Positions 20,490 to 29,889 of a stretch of DNA of 47,176 nucleotides are shown piece after piece. A program made the translations under genes and the position numbers. The DNA lies in assembly GCF_000764495.1 (NCBI RefSeq), contig NZ_JRLB01000098.1:1-47176 (forward strand), given 5' to 3'. Below the pieces are notes generated by a model. That model was not told the DNA's origin and ran no database searches. It saw only the letters and a list, made by a program, of their open reading frames with translations. Source of the stretch: Nitrincola sp. A-D6. GTDB taxonomy: Bacteria; Pseudomonadota; Gammaproteobacteria; Pseudomonadales; Balneatricaceae. Numbering within the stretch: position 1 is the first letter of the stretch; each line of letters begins with the position of its first letter.

Positions 20490-21573
20490 AGGCAACGCCT
20501 TTGATCAGGGCATAGATAATCTGACCAGGCAGCAGCTGTAACTGCCCGGCAGAACGCTTTGAAATACGTGCCAGCAAGGTCTGTTTTCCCAATTGCAAGC
20601 GCACCAGCATCTGGCTGTTATCTGTATCCCTATCCAATCCGATAACCCTGACCTCCAGCGCATTCAGCAAACTGATGGACTCAGGTAACTGCCTTGCCAA
20701 AACCACATCACGGGCCATAATACTCACTCTGACAGTAGCACCGGTGGTTATCGGCGCCAGGCGTCCAGGTGACAAGTGTGTCTGACTGATCAGCAAGTGT
20801 TGCTGCGCCAACTGCAACCTGGCCAGCCCATCACCGGCATCCGTCTCGATCACCTGGGCTTTGAGCAGGCTGGCGGCCTGTTCGCTATGGGCAAAGGGCA
20901 ATAGATGATCAGTTAACAGAGCCTGAAGCTCGCCCTGTGCACGCACCTCACCCTGCTCCAGCAGCACCATATAATCGGCCAGGCGCATCACCTCCTCAAC
21001 CGAATGGCTGACATAGATGATTGGCAGCTGTAGCTCCTCCGTCAGACGCTCCAGATAAGGCAGTATTTCCTGCTTGCTGGTCACATCCAGCGATGCCATA
21101 GGCTCATCCATCAGCAGCAACCTGGGGCTGGTCAGCAGAGCACGACCTATGGAAACCCGTTGACGCTGCCCGCCGGATAGCTGATCCGGATAGCGCGACA
21201 GGAATTCCTGTAACGACAACAGCGTCACCACCTCATCAAAACCGATACGACGATCGGCCACGGGGATGCGTTTAAACCCATAGTGCAGATTTTGCGCGAT
21301 GGTCAGATGCGGGAACAGGCTCGCTTCCTGAAACACATAGCCGATGGGCCGCTGATGCACAGGAACAAATTGTGTTGCCGATTGCCAGACCTGCCCCTGA
21401 AAGCTGAGTAAGCCACCTGGCAAGGCCTCCAGCCCGGCGATACAGCGTAACAGGGTGGTTTTTCCAGACCCGGAACGTCCAAATAATGCCGTGACGCCCT
21501 GATCCGGTAGTTCTAAATCAGCCTCTAAGCGGAATTCAGAACGGGTAACCTGAAAGTTCATTTTCAGTGACAT
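20479..21573 (-). CDS. modC: ModC, molybdate ABC transporter ATPase
   Basis: The protein has about 364 residues. Walker A FGRSGSGKTTLL (about 32-43), the ABC signature LSGGQRQRVSIGRAL, Walker B LLLMDEP and the switch His in IYVSHSVEEV are all present. A C-terminal TOBE (molybdate-binding) region follows (VSIMARDVVLARQLPESISLLNALEVRVIGL). I prefer the ATG at 21573, with GGAG five bases upstream, over a GTG two codons earlier. ModC energises molybdate uptake by ModAB. Confidence 0.93.
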   Translation of the reverse strand: MSLKMNFQVTRSEFRLEADLELPDQGVTALFGRSGSGKTTLLRCIAGLEALPGGLLSFQGQVWQSATQFVPVHQRPIGYVFQEASLFPHLTIAQNLHYGFKRIPVADRRIGFDEVVTLLSLQEFLSRYPDQLSGGQRQRVSIGRALLTSPRLLLMDEPMASLDVTSKQEILPYLERLTEELQLPIIYVSHSVEEVMRLADYMVLLEQGEVRAQGELQALLTDHLLPFAHSEQAASLLKAQVIETDAGDGLARLQLAQQHLLISQTHLSPGRLAPITTGATVRVSIMARDVVLARQLPESISLLNALEVRVIGLDRDTDNSQMLVRLQLGKQTLLARISKRSAGQLQLLPGQIIYALIKGVALNS

Positions 21574-21617
21574 ACTCACTCCAGTCTAAACCACACTCAC
21601 CACTTTGAAACGCCGAT

Positions 21618-22271
21618 TCAGGCAAATACCAGCAACAACAACAGAAACGATGCCAGCACCAGAATCAGCGATAGCTGATGTGCCGCGGTATAGTCCATAG
21701 CCTCGACATGATCATAGATGGCAATCGATGCCACCTGGGTGCGGCCGGGAATATTGCCACCAATCATCAGAATCATGCCAAACTCACCCAGAGTATGGGC
21801 AAAGGACAGTACCGCAGCCGTCAAAAAACCACGACGTGACAGCGGCAACACGATACTGAAAAAACGGTCAAAGGGAGACGCCTTAAGGGTTGCAGCCACT
21901 TCCAGCACCCGCCCTCCGGCTGTGGAGAAGGCATTCTGCAACGGCTGCACCACAAACGGCAAAGAAAACAGCATGGAACCTATCACCAGCCCGGTAAAGC
22001 TGAAGGCCAAATGGCCAACACCCACCGACTCCAGAAAACCACCCACCACACCACGCGGACCCAACAGGACCAACAGGTAAAACCCCATCACTGTGGGGGG
22101 CAGTACCAGCGGCAAAGCCACCAACGCCTCAACCAGCACCTTGGCTCGACAACGGGTATGCGCCAGCCACCAGGCAAGCGGGGCACAGAGCAACAACAGT
22201 ACCAGGGTGCTGATCAGCGCCAGCTTCAACGTAATCCAAAGCGCCTGAAGATCAGCACTACTGATTTCCAT
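21618..22271 (-). CDS. modB: ModB, molybdate ABC transporter permease
   Basis: The 217-residue membrane protein has about five predicted helices. The permease EAA loop is present (EVAATLKASPFDRFFSIVLPLSRRGFLTA). Other ModB blocks are ALVALPLVLPPTVMGFYLLVLLGPRGVVGG and FAHTLGEFGMILMIGGNIPGRTQVASIAIYDHVE. It lies three bases after modA and 44 bases before modC, consistent with one operon modA-modB-modC. Confidence 0.93.
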   Translation of the reverse strand: MEISSADLQALWITLKLALISTLVLLLLCAPLAWWLAHTRCRAKVLVEALVALPLVLPPTVMGFYLLVLLGPRGVVGGFLESVGVGHLAFSFTGLVIGSMLFSLPFVVQPLQNAFSTAGGRVLEVAATLKASPFDRFFSIVLPLSRRGFLTAAVLSFAHTLGEFGMILMIGGNIPGRTQVASIAIYDHVEAMDYTAAHQLSLILVLASFLLLLLVFA

Positions 22272-22274
22272 GTA

Positions 22275-23024
22275 TCAGAACCCGTAACCAGCGGCTTGTA
22301 TCAGCGCACGGGCTTCGTCTGTTTTCAACCAGTCCAGAAAGGCCTGTCCGGCCTCCGGCTGCGGTGAAGCACTCAAGACAACAGCTTGCTGTTCCAATGA
22401 GGCATAGCTATCGCTATCGGGTAGCCAGGCATTGCCACGTACCGAGCCATCGACCTCAACAACTTGTGACAAGGCCAGAAAACCGGCCTGCGCTGTACCA
22501 CTGGTAATGTATTGCATCGCCTGGGTCAGGTTTTCCGCCTGGGCGATATGACCTGCCTGCAGGCGTTCATACACACCAAGTAGCTGCATTACCTCGACAC
22601 CCGCCGCGCCATAAGGCGCCGTACGAGGGTTTACCAGCGCCAGATGCTGCAAAGCCTCGCTATGTAAAAACTCGCCTCCCTGCAACAGCAGATCGTCCTG
22701 ATCACTCCAGAGCACCAGCACACCGCGTGCGTAGGTAAAACGCGAATCAGCTAATGCCAGACCCTCCTCGACCAACAGTTCGGGACGAGCCACATCCGCC
22801 GACAAAAAAATATCAAAGGGCGCACCATTGTGTATCTGTGCATAATGCCTCCCGGTAGAACCGGAGCTGATCAACAGTGTCTGGCCAGAGTGGGCTTCAT
22901 ACAAAGGCGCCAACTGGTTTAGCGTACCCAGAAAGTTGGCTGCCACAGCGACACGCAGCTCATTGGCTGTCAGATGACTGCTGAATAACATAGCAAGGCA
23001 ATAGATACAGAATTTTTTCATCAT
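22275..23024 (-). CDS. modA: ModA, periplasmic molybdate-binding protein
   Basis: The 249-residue protein has a signal peptide (MMKKFCIYCLAMLFSSHLTA, cleavage likely near ANE). The substrate-binding family patterns are VAANFLGTLNQLAPLYEAHSG, SSGSTGRHYAQIHNGAPFDIFLSADVARP and NPRTAPYGAAGVEVMQLLGV. It is first in modABC and follows a sigma-54 promoter and a NifA site, so this transporter seems dedicated to nitrogen fixation. Confidence 0.93.
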   Translation of the reverse strand: MMKKFCIYCLAMLFSSHLTANELRVAVAANFLGTLNQLAPLYEAHSGQTLLISSGSTGRHYAQIHNGAPFDIFLSADVARPELLVEEGLALADSRFTYARGVLVLWSDQDDLLLQGGEFLHSEALQHLALVNPRTAPYGAAGVEVMQLLGVYERLQAGHIAQAENLTQAMQYITSGTAQAGFLALSQVVEVDGSVRGNAWLPDSDSYASLEQQAVVLSASPQPEAGQAFLDWLKTDEARALIQAAGYGF

Positions 23025-23073
23025 GAGATCCCCGTGTTTCCTTGATAATCAGCCTATGTCGACAGATGGGCGT

Positions 23074-23089
23074 TGCAATCACAATGCCA
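23074..23089 (-). promoter_or_regulatory. Sigma-54 promoter of modABC
   Basis: On the minus strand TGGCAT-N5-TTGCA has exact -24/-12 spacing. It lies 50 bases upstream of the modA ATG, with the NifA site at 23178-23193 about 89 bases further upstream. Confidence 0.8.
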
Positions 23090-23177
23090 ACACCATCTGG
23101 ATTATTTATCAGCCTATCTAGCGCAGCCTGGAGACAAACTCATCAACACTCAGACCTGGTAGGCATCACTTCAGGTT

Positions 23178-23193
23178 TGTCGGGTTTGTGACA
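23178..23193. promoter_or_regulatory. NifA activator site of modABC
   Basis: TGT-N10-ACA with core cgggtttgtg. It differs from the site at 3745-3760 at only two positions. No inverted partner is present here. The rest of the 343-base gap 23025-23367 holds the mod promoter and the thioesterase leader, and nothing else is recognisable. Confidence 0.8.
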
Positions 23194-23367
23194 AATGTCT
23201 GTCCTCTTCCATCAGGGTAAGGCCCAACAGCAAGTCGAGAAGGGGTGAAACGCCTGCAGTAGTAGGTGCTGGTTTTTAGGTAGAACATCTAATTTTCTGA
23301 CAAGGTTGCAGATTTTAACCTATGATTAGAAACACATTTAAACTCTCACAAGGTCGAGGAGACTACA

Positions 23368-23796
23368 TTGGATACCCACAGTCAGGAACATCCCGTCAGA
23401 GGCCGTTTAACCATTCGCACTCTGGCCATGCCAGCCGACACCAATCCTTCCGGGGATATCTTTGGTGGCTGGGTGCTGTCTCAGATGGACTTGGCGGCAG
23501 GTATTTGTGCCGGTCAACGTACGCAGTGCCGAGTAGTGACTGTGGCGCTGGATAGCATGAGCTTTATCCGACCGGTAAAAGTTGGTGATATTCTCGGTGT
23601 TTACACCGAAGTTTCACGCGTTGGCCGTAGTTCACTGGATATTCACGTTGAGTGCTGGGTAAGACGTGGACGTATTGGTATGCGTGAAAAGGTCACGGAA
23701 GCGGTGTTCAAGTTTGTGGCATTGGATGATAATGGCAAACCCACCAAAATACCCGACACAGGGTCACTGCCACCCTATGTCGAGAGTGAAATTTAG
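23368..23796 (+). CDS. Acyl-CoA thioesterase (YciA/hotdog family)
   Basis: The 142-residue hotdog-fold protein has the YciA family core MPADTNPSGDIFGGWVLSQMDLAAGICA, including the N-x-x-G-D/E-x-x-G-G catalytic region, then VTVALDSMSFIRPVKVGDILGVYTEV. It should hydrolyse acyl-CoA esters in the cytoplasm. The start codon appears to be TTG at 23368, with CGAGGAG 6-12 bases upstream. No ATG lies in a suitable position. It opens a block of genes with no visible nif role. Confidence 0.85.
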   Translation: MDTHSQEHPVRGRLTIRTLAMPADTNPSGDIFGGWVLSQMDLAAGICAGQRTQCRVVTVALDSMSFIRPVKVGDILGVYTEVSRVGRSSLDIHVECWVRRGRIGMREKVTEAVFKFVALDDNGKPTKIPDTGSLPPYVESEI

Positions 23797-23799
23797 CCA

Positions 23800-24444
23800 T
23801 TAGCGCTCGTAGGAAGGCATCTGCCAGGTTTCAGCGCGTGCCGATGTCAACCATGCCTGCATGGCCGGAAGGTCATACATCGCCTGCGCCCAACGATCAA
23901 ACGCAGGTGATACCTTCAAACCATAATTGCGTACACGCCACATCACCGGCGCAAACATAGCATCAACATTACTAAATTTACCTGCCAAAAATGGGCCAAC
24001 TGGCTTATCCGCTTGCTCAAAGCGCGCCCAAATCTGGGCTAAACGCTGCAACTCCTGAGTCACCGCTTCACTGGGTAGCACAGACTTTTCAGTACGGCAG
24101 TTCATTGGAAACTGACTGCGCAACGCACTAAAGCCGCTGTGCATTTCCGCCGCTGCCGAACGTGCCAAAGCGCGTAGCGCAGGCGATTCCGGCCATAACT
24201 GATGCTCTGGGTAGCACTCTGCCAAGTATTCCAGTATCGCCAGGCTATCCCAAATAACCAAGTCGTCAACGATCAGCACAGGCACCTGAGCGGGTATACC
24301 CTGCTGCTCACTGAACTGTTTTAGGCTGTCGCCATGCGCAAAGGGCAACAGCGTTTCGTCAAAGGGAATATCCGCGACTTTCATCGCCAGCCAGGGCCTT
24401 AAAGACCAGGATGAATAGTTTTTATAGGCTATATAGAGATGCAT
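23800..24444 (-). CDS. Glutathione S-transferase family protein
   Basis: The 214-residue protein has an N-terminal thioredoxin-like GST domain: LYIAYKNYSSWSLRPWLAMKVADIPFDE with the active-site-like Ser/Trp, then VPVLIVDDLVIWDSLAILEYLAE with the glutathione-binding D/E-S pair. A helical C-terminal domain follows. I chose the ATG at 24444 (GGAG upstream) over one 10 codons earlier. It is divergent from the LysR gene, so that regulator probably controls it. Confidence 0.85.
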   Translation of the reverse strand: MHLYIAYKNYSSWSLRPWLAMKVADIPFDETLLPFAHGDSLKQFSEQQGIPAQVPVLIVDDLVIWDSLAILEYLAECYPEHQLWPESPALRALARSAAAEMHSGFSALRSQFPMNCRTEKSVLPSEAVTQELQRLAQIWARFEQADKPVGPFLAGKFSNVDAMFAPVMWRVRNYGLKVSPAFDRWAQAMYDLPAMQAWLTSARAETWQMPSYER

Positions 24445-24551
24445 CTGACGCTCCTTGATGGCTTCTTTAATCAATGAGTATGTAGGCTAATCCGCTATAC
24501 TAAGCAATAAAAGCGAATTATTTGAAACAAATTAAATAGGATTTTCGAACA

Positions 24552-25454
24552 ATGACGCCGCGACAAGTACGTAGCTTATTAAAAGTGCTCGACTTAGGGA
24601 GTGTTCAGGCCGCCGCTAAAGCACTGCACCTTGCTCCCTCAAGTGTCTCGGCTCAGCTAAAAGAGCTTTCGGGCGAATTAGGTATACAACTCTTTGCAAC
24701 CTCAGGACGTGGCTTAGCGCCCACGGCGGCAACACACCAGCTTGAAACCGCATTTCGTGGTTTTATCCGCCAGGCTGATGAAATTCGATACCGTGCACAG
24801 CATCTTGGTAATGAAGCCCAAGGTCAGCTGCGGGTTTTTGCACCCAGTTCTATATGTATTTACCGCTTACCCGCCTTAATTGAAGCGCTGCAGCAAGATG
24901 CGCCGGGCATAGAGCTGTTACTCACACACGAACCCTTTGACTATAACCGCGCCTTTGCCCAGGGCGAACTGGATGCTGCCATTCTGGTGACACAGTCCCT
25001 GGCATCGGATCGGGACTGGCTACAGCACCCACTGCATAGGGAAGAGGTTATTTTTGTCTGCCATCGCCAACGGCTGCAGAATACCGCACTGACCCTGGCG
25101 CAATTAGCTGAACAGCCCTTAATCACCACAGAACCCGGATGTACCTACCGAGTACGTGCCGAAGCACACTTTCGCAGTCAGGGATTACAGCTAAAACCTC
25201 GACAAGCCTTTGCCAACGTTGAAGTCATACGTCGCTGCCTGTTTGCGGACATGGGTATCGGACTGCTGCCACGCTGCGTTGTTGAAGCCGACCTGGCGAC
25301 AGGACAGCTATGTGAACAGCCGGTTATTGATACGCCCTACAGGTTTCTTTCCAGTCTCGTGTATCCAGCTGAGCGCTTTCGTTCACCGCTATTGGACAGA
25401 CTGATTCAGGTGGTTGAAAACCAATCAACCTATGTAGCGGGTGACAGGCTATGA
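24552..25454 (+). CDS. LysR-family transcriptional regulator
   Basis: The 300-residue protein has an N-terminal winged helix-turn-helix (MTPRQVRSLLKVLDLGSVQAAAKALHLAPSSVSAQLKELSGELGIQLF) and a periplasmic-binding-like effector domain to the end. It is divergent from the GST gene across a 107-base gap, the classic LysR arrangement. Part of its 3' end is duplicated in decayed form at 26240-26290, beyond the toxin-antitoxin pair. The effector is unknown. Confidence 0.88.
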   Translation: MTPRQVRSLLKVLDLGSVQAAAKALHLAPSSVSAQLKELSGELGIQLFATSGRGLAPTAATHQLETAFRGFIRQADEIRYRAQHLGNEAQGQLRVFAPSSICIYRLPALIEALQQDAPGIELLLTHEPFDYNRAFAQGELDAAILVTQSLASDRDWLQHPLHREEVIFVCHRQRLQNTALTLAQLAEQPLITTEPGCTYRVRAEAHFRSQGLQLKPRQAFANVEVIRRCLFADMGIGLLPRCVVEADLATGQLCEQPVIDTPYRFLSSLVYPAERFRSPLLDRLIQVVENQSTYVAGDRL

Positions 25455-25528
25455 TAAATCACAGCGCCATTATACGCTTGAAGATATATAAGCCATAGAG
25501 TATATTTTACTCAAAGGAAGGGTGAGCT

Positions 25529-25888
25529 ATGACATGGAATGTACTAATCACAGATGAGTATGAAAGTTGGTTCTTAAACCTGACTGAAGCTGAACAGATT
25601 GATGTTCAAGCTATGGTGGATGTTTTAGAAATCAAAGGTCCGAATCTTGGTCGTCCTCAAGCCGACACGATAAAGGGAACAAAAAAGGTTAAAAATTTAA
25701 AAGAGTTGATCATTCAACACGCCGGAAAGCCTTACAGAGTTTTCTATGCCTTTGATCCCAAGCGCCAAGCTGTTCTTTTATGTGGTGGACGAAAAGATGG
25801 AGCAAAAGACAAACAGTTCTATAAACAAATGGTGCCGCTGGCTGAAGCTGAGTTTGCGGACCACTTAAAAAACGAAGGCACTGAATAG
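25529..25888 (+). CDS. HigB/Gp49-like toxin
   Basis: The 119-residue protein fits the RelE/ParE superfamily, Gp49/HigB subgroup: WNVLITDEYESWFLNLTEAEQIDVQAMVDVLEIKGPNLGRPQADTIKG, then LKELIIQHAGKPYRVFYAFDPKRQAVLLCGGRKDG and KQFYKQMVPLAEAEFADHL. These proteins cleave mRNA on the ribosome. The antitoxin follows 16 bases later, toxin first, as in higBA. The pair sits between lysR and a decayed copy of the lysR 3' end. Confidence 0.85.
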   Translation: MTWNVLITDEYESWFLNLTEAEQIDVQAMVDVLEIKGPNLGRPQADTIKGTKKVKNLKELIIQHAGKPYRVFYAFDPKRQAVLLCGGRKDGAKDKQFYKQMVPLAEAEFADHLKNEGTE

Positions 25889-25904
25889 TGCTTCGGGAGT
25901 AGAT

Positions 25905-26216
25905 ATGACAAAGCCCTTAAGCGAACTGCGCAAAAAAATGAGCCCAGAGGTTCAGGCAGCAGCCCGTGCGAAAGCAGTTGGAATTGTTGCCGAAATGTCG
26001 CTGGCTGAAACCCGTAAATTGCGAGGCCGCAGCCAAGCTGTGGTCGCACAAGCCTTAGGCATTGCACAACCCAATGTATCTCAAATTGAAAAACGTCCTG
26101 ACACAATGGTCAGCACCTTAGCCTCCTATATTGAAGCCTTAGGTGGGACGCTTGAAATCCATGCTAAGTTTCCTGATGGACAAGACGTTGAGATTACTCA
26201 GTTCAACAAAGCTTAG
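25905..26216 (+). CDS. XRE-family antitoxin (HigA-like)
   Basis: The 103-residue protein has a helix-turn-helix of the XRE type (LRGRSQAVVAQALGIAQPNVSQIEKRPDTMVSTLASYIEALGGTLEIHAKFPDG). The helix arrangement and the ending LEIHAKFPDGxDVEI are typical of antitoxins paired with Gp49-like toxins. It should neutralise the preceding toxin and repress the operon. It starts 16 bases after the toxin stop. Confidence 0.87.
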   Translation: MTKPLSELRKKMSPEVQAAARAKAVGIVAEMSLAETRKLRGRSQAVVAQALGIAQPNVSQIEKRPDTMVSTLASYIEALGGTLEIHAKFPDGQDVEITQFNKA

Positions 26217-26239
26217 ATTGGCAAGTGACTACTGAAAAC

Positions 26240-26290
26240 ACTGCTACCGCGCTTTGTTGTTGAAGGAAAACCAATCAACCTACGCAGCGG
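26240..26290 (+). pseudogene. Decayed duplicate of the lysR 3' end
   Basis: Bases 26240-26265 match lysR 25262-25287 at about 22 of 26 positions. Bases 26265-26290 match the lysR end near 25417-25442 at about 23 of 26. The intervening lysR part is missing. This looks like a deleted remnant of a second lysR copy next to the toxin-antitoxin module. Confidence 0.6.
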
Positions 26291-26300
26291 ATCAGGAAGG

Positions 26301-27244
26301 TTAAAATTTTCGGGGCACCCACCAGAGATAAAACACCATACCGAGTAATTCAACCAGGGATTGCAGCACTACCACCATAGCAACCAGCTCCCAGCCAGCA
26401 GGCAGAGCCAGTGCAATCGGCAGGACCACAAAGGAATTACGGGTACCAAAGCTGAAAGCCAGGGTACGTCCTTGCTCAACGGGTAGCTTAAACAGCCCTG
26501 ATAAGGCTTTAGCCAAGTAGAAAGCAGCGAACAGAAATACCACAAACACCAGTATCAATAGCGGCAACTGGCTGAGTAGCTGTTGTATCGATGCGGCTTG
26601 AGAGGCGGTGATCAACAGAATAACCAGCGCCAGCAAGGGCACTGGCCACCAACCAAGGCGCTCACGCCAGATCAGGCGCTGCGGTCGAGCTCCATCCAGC
26701 GTTCGCTAATAGCCGCACAGATCAATGGCAGCAGAATAATTAACAGAGCCGCCAACAGCGACTGTGGCATGCCCTCCAGCGAGAGATCCGCATCATTCAT
26801 CCCCCAGAGGTACACAGGTAACAGCAAAATTTGCAATAACAGCAGTACCGGTGCCAATGCCAGCGCATGCGCACTGCTGCCACGACCCAGTTGGGTAAAG
26901 GTGATAAACCAGTCGGTACAGGGCACCAGCAACACCAATAGCACACCAAGTCGCAACGCTGGCTGGTTTGGCAGAAACTCTACCAGGCCCCACACCAGTA
27001 ATGGCAGCAGGATAAAATTACCCAGCAAGGCCGCGCTGATAAAGCCTCTGTCTCTGAACGCATCGCGCAGATGCAGTAGTGGCACCTGCACAAAGGTTGT
27101 ATACAGCAGCACTATCAATACTGGCCAGAGCAGTTGTTCTAAAAACAGACCTATACTTGGCCATTGATGACTAATCACCAGGCCACAGAAGATCGCAACC
27201 AGATAAATCCAGACTTGTTGGCGCTCCAGGGTTATACGCAGCAT
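26301..27244 (-). CDS. Arsenite/bile acid:sodium symporter family membrane transporter (one frame break near 26679)
   Basis: The restored protein has about 314 residues and around ten membrane helices. The blocks LLYTTFVQVPLLHLRDAFRDRGFISAALLGNFILLPLLVWGL, LVPCTDWFITFTQLGRGSSAHALALAPVLLLLQILLLPVYLWG and FSFGTRNSFVVLPIALALP fit the ACR3-like branch of the BASS superfamily, which is often annotated as arsenic resistance. One base is missing near 26679, and restoring it joins ERWMELDR to RLIWRERLGWWPVPLLALV. No arsR or arsC is nearby, so the substrate is uncertain. Confidence 0.8.
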
Positions 27245-27308
27245 CTCTTACCACCGGCTTGTCAAATAACCCGGCCAGTATCGCATAGATCGATGCCCCG
27301 TACTGCAA

Positions 27309-27740
27309 TCAGCCCGCGACGCTAAGCACCACCTGCTCATGTGGATGCCAGCTGTGTGCATGACGCAGGTATTGCGCCAATGGGTCATCCCAGCTTTGCT
27401 GGTGCTCATCCTGCCACAGACACAACTGACTATGCAGTGTGAGGGCATCCGGCCCGGCCTGATGCTGTAGCTGCTGCTGATAATCCGCCAGCATTTTCAG
27501 CAACGCCTGGTGCTGTCGGCGGTGCGATTCGTAGCCGGGATACCCGGTCACCTGCATAAAGCGCTCTTCCTGATCAAAATGCTCACGGGCATTGAGGATC
27601 AAACTGTTCAGTAAGCAAGGGAGTGCCGTTGCTGACACCATCGGCAGGGCACCCAACAATGCCGTAAAGTGGTGGTGGGCACGATCCATGGCCGGTAAGT
27701 TGTAATGCTGCAAACGCAGTGTCGCGGTCATATCTGTCAT
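27309..27740 (-). CDS. Bacteriohemerythrin
   Basis: The 143-residue protein has a full set of di-iron ligands: MDRAH (His22), HFDQEERFM (His54, Glu58), ESHRRQH (His73, His77) and WQDEHQQSWDD (His113, Asp118). Bacteriohemerythrins bind O2 reversibly and can deliver, buffer or sense it. The ATG at 27740 has GAGGAGG about seven bases upstream; an ATG five codons earlier would place this sequence inside the gene. The gene directly follows the SIR2-like gene in a sigma-54-preceded operon divergent from nifH. Oxygen handling for nitrogenase is an inference. Confidence 0.92.
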   Translation of the reverse strand: MTDMTATLRLQHYNLPAMDRAHHHFTALLGALPMVSATALPCLLNSLILNAREHFDQEERFMQVTGYPGYESHRRQHQALLKMLADYQQQLQHQAGPDALTLHSQLCLWQDEHQQSWDDPLAQYLRHAHSWHPHEQVVLSVAG

Positions 27741-27755
27741 GATAAGCCTCCTCAT

Positions 27756-28616
27756 TCAGGCATAGCAGGGAGTGGTCGCTTCAATTAGCGCCGCCAGGCA
27801 TTCTTCGTGTGTTATAGGCAAAATTTCAAACCCCTTACGTTGCAAAAATTTCACCTCGTTAGCAGTCGGATCAGGCAAACAAGCCCACCCGGCAGGCTGT
27901 CCAGCACCATAAGCGATATCACTGAGCAGCATACGTGGGGTATCGCGGTTCAGGCGCAAGCCCAGTAACAGATACTGCTTTCCGAGTCGTTGCTGTTTCA
28001 GGAAGGGCGGCATACCAAACCCGCCCATCAATTCTGTCAGGTAATCGACATAATCTGCATCTGACGCAATATAAAGCGATTCAGGCAAAGGCGTTCCTAC
28101 TGGCTTGAACAACACCGGTAGCTCTGTATCCAGCCAGGACGCCTGAGTTGCCAGGTATTGGCTGCCGTTGTAATGAAACAGACGATAGCGCTCGCTACCA
28201 CCGCTAATGCGCGCTACGCCAACCACCAGAATATGTGGGGTGTCTTGCCATAACAGTTGTAACTGGGTATCACGGTTCATATCGATAATGTAATCCGGAT
28301 TCAGTGATGCCAGTTGCTGATGAAATTCGGAAACACTCCAGGTCGTATCACGGTAGGTGGTGTCGAGAAACCGCGTAACCGCTTTACGGCCTTTTTTCAG
28401 TTCGATATTCATCGCCGCGCGCGGAAACTCATACATCAGTTTGGGTGCCATGGGTCGTCCCTGATTCATGGCGATGATCAGACTGTCGCTATCAGCAGGT
28501 ATCGGATTGCCCTGCGAGTCGGTCACGTTGTTGAGTGCATCCGATCCTATTACCGGCACGCATTGTCCAGATTGCATGGCCTCCAGCAGGCTTTCAGGAA
28601 GTGTGTTATTCATCAT
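27756..28616 (-). CDS. SIR2-like (SIR2_2-type) protein, nif-linked
   Basis: The 286-residue protein resembles the SIR2-like domain: CVPVIGSDALN (about 19-29) for the glycine-rich NAD loop, FHQQLASLNPDYIIDMNRD (98-116) for the usual LxSLxPxxIITTNYD block, LFKPVGTPLPESLYIASDADYVDYLTEL (169-196) for KLHGxxxxPxxxVLTxxDY, and KQYLLLGLRLNRD (213-225). The catalytic His of the LHG motif appears replaced (KPVG), while the Asn at about 114 is kept. Any NAD hydrolysis is therefore doubtful and NAD binding alone is possible. It is first in an operon with hemerythrin and has its own sigma-54 promoter. Confidence 0.65.
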   Translation of the reverse strand: MMNNTLPESLLEAMQSGQCVPVIGSDALNNVTDSQGNPIPADSDSLIIAMNQGRPMAPKLMYEFPRAAMNIELKKGRKAVTRFLDTTYRDTTWSVSEFHQQLASLNPDYIIDMNRDTQLQLLWQDTPHILVVGVARISGGSERYRLFHYNGSQYLATQASWLDTELPVLFKPVGTPLPESLYIASDADYVDYLTELMGGFGMPPFLKQQRLGKQYLLLGLRLNRDTPRMLLSDIAYGAGQPAGWACLPDPTANEVKFLQRKGFEILPITHEECLAALIEATTPCYA

Positions 28617-28677
28617 CTGGTTCGCCCTTGTGTTGATTCATTCAAATAACTGTCATAACAGCGTTTAAACTAACAAC

Positions 28678-28693
28678 AGCAATTCACATGCCA
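28678..28693 (-). promoter_or_regulatory. Sigma-54 promoter of the SIR2-like/hemerythrin operon
   Basis: On the minus strand TGGCAT-N5-TTGCT has exact -24/-12 spacing and lies 62 bases before the ATG at 28616. The NifA site at 28783-28798 is 90 bases upstream, nearly mid-way to the nifH promoter. Confidence 0.8.
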
Positions 28694-28782
28694 TGATCAC
28701 CACAACGCCAATAAAGGGCGTAAAAGCCGATATTGTGCACCTTTCACCTGACAAGCCCCCTGTAGGTTACCCACCATTTTGT

Positions 28783-28798
28783 TGTCGCCAGTCCGACA
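28783..28798. promoter_or_regulatory. NifA activator site shared by nifH and the SIR2-like operon
   Basis: TGT-N10-ACA with core cgccagtccg. It is 97 bases from the nifH -24 element and 90 bases from the divergent one. An IHF-like site (12 of 13) lies at 28866-28878, 17 bases before the nifH -24 box. The 355-base gap 28617-28971 holds these elements only. Confidence 0.85.
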
Positions 28799-28894
28799 AG
28801 ATATTTAATTTTGTCAGCTCCATTACGACCACACTAAATACAGGGCTACTTTGCGTTTACTTAAATAACAATGACTTATAAGTTTTTTACGACT

Positions 28895-28910
28895 TGGCAC
28901 AGCCCTTGCC
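28895..28910 (+). promoter_or_regulatory. Sigma-54 promoter of nifHDK
   Basis: TGGCAC-N5-TTGCC has exact spacing and the full -24 consensus. It lies 62 bases upstream of the nifH ATG. Confidence 0.93.
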
Positions 28911-28950
28911 CTATTACCTGCAGCGGTGAGCAATTATGTTCACCAGATGA

Positions 28951-29847
<897 letters not shown>

Positions 29848-29889
29848 CAGCAACCCTTTATGCCGCTAGACCTCGTGCTGGGGTCAACA

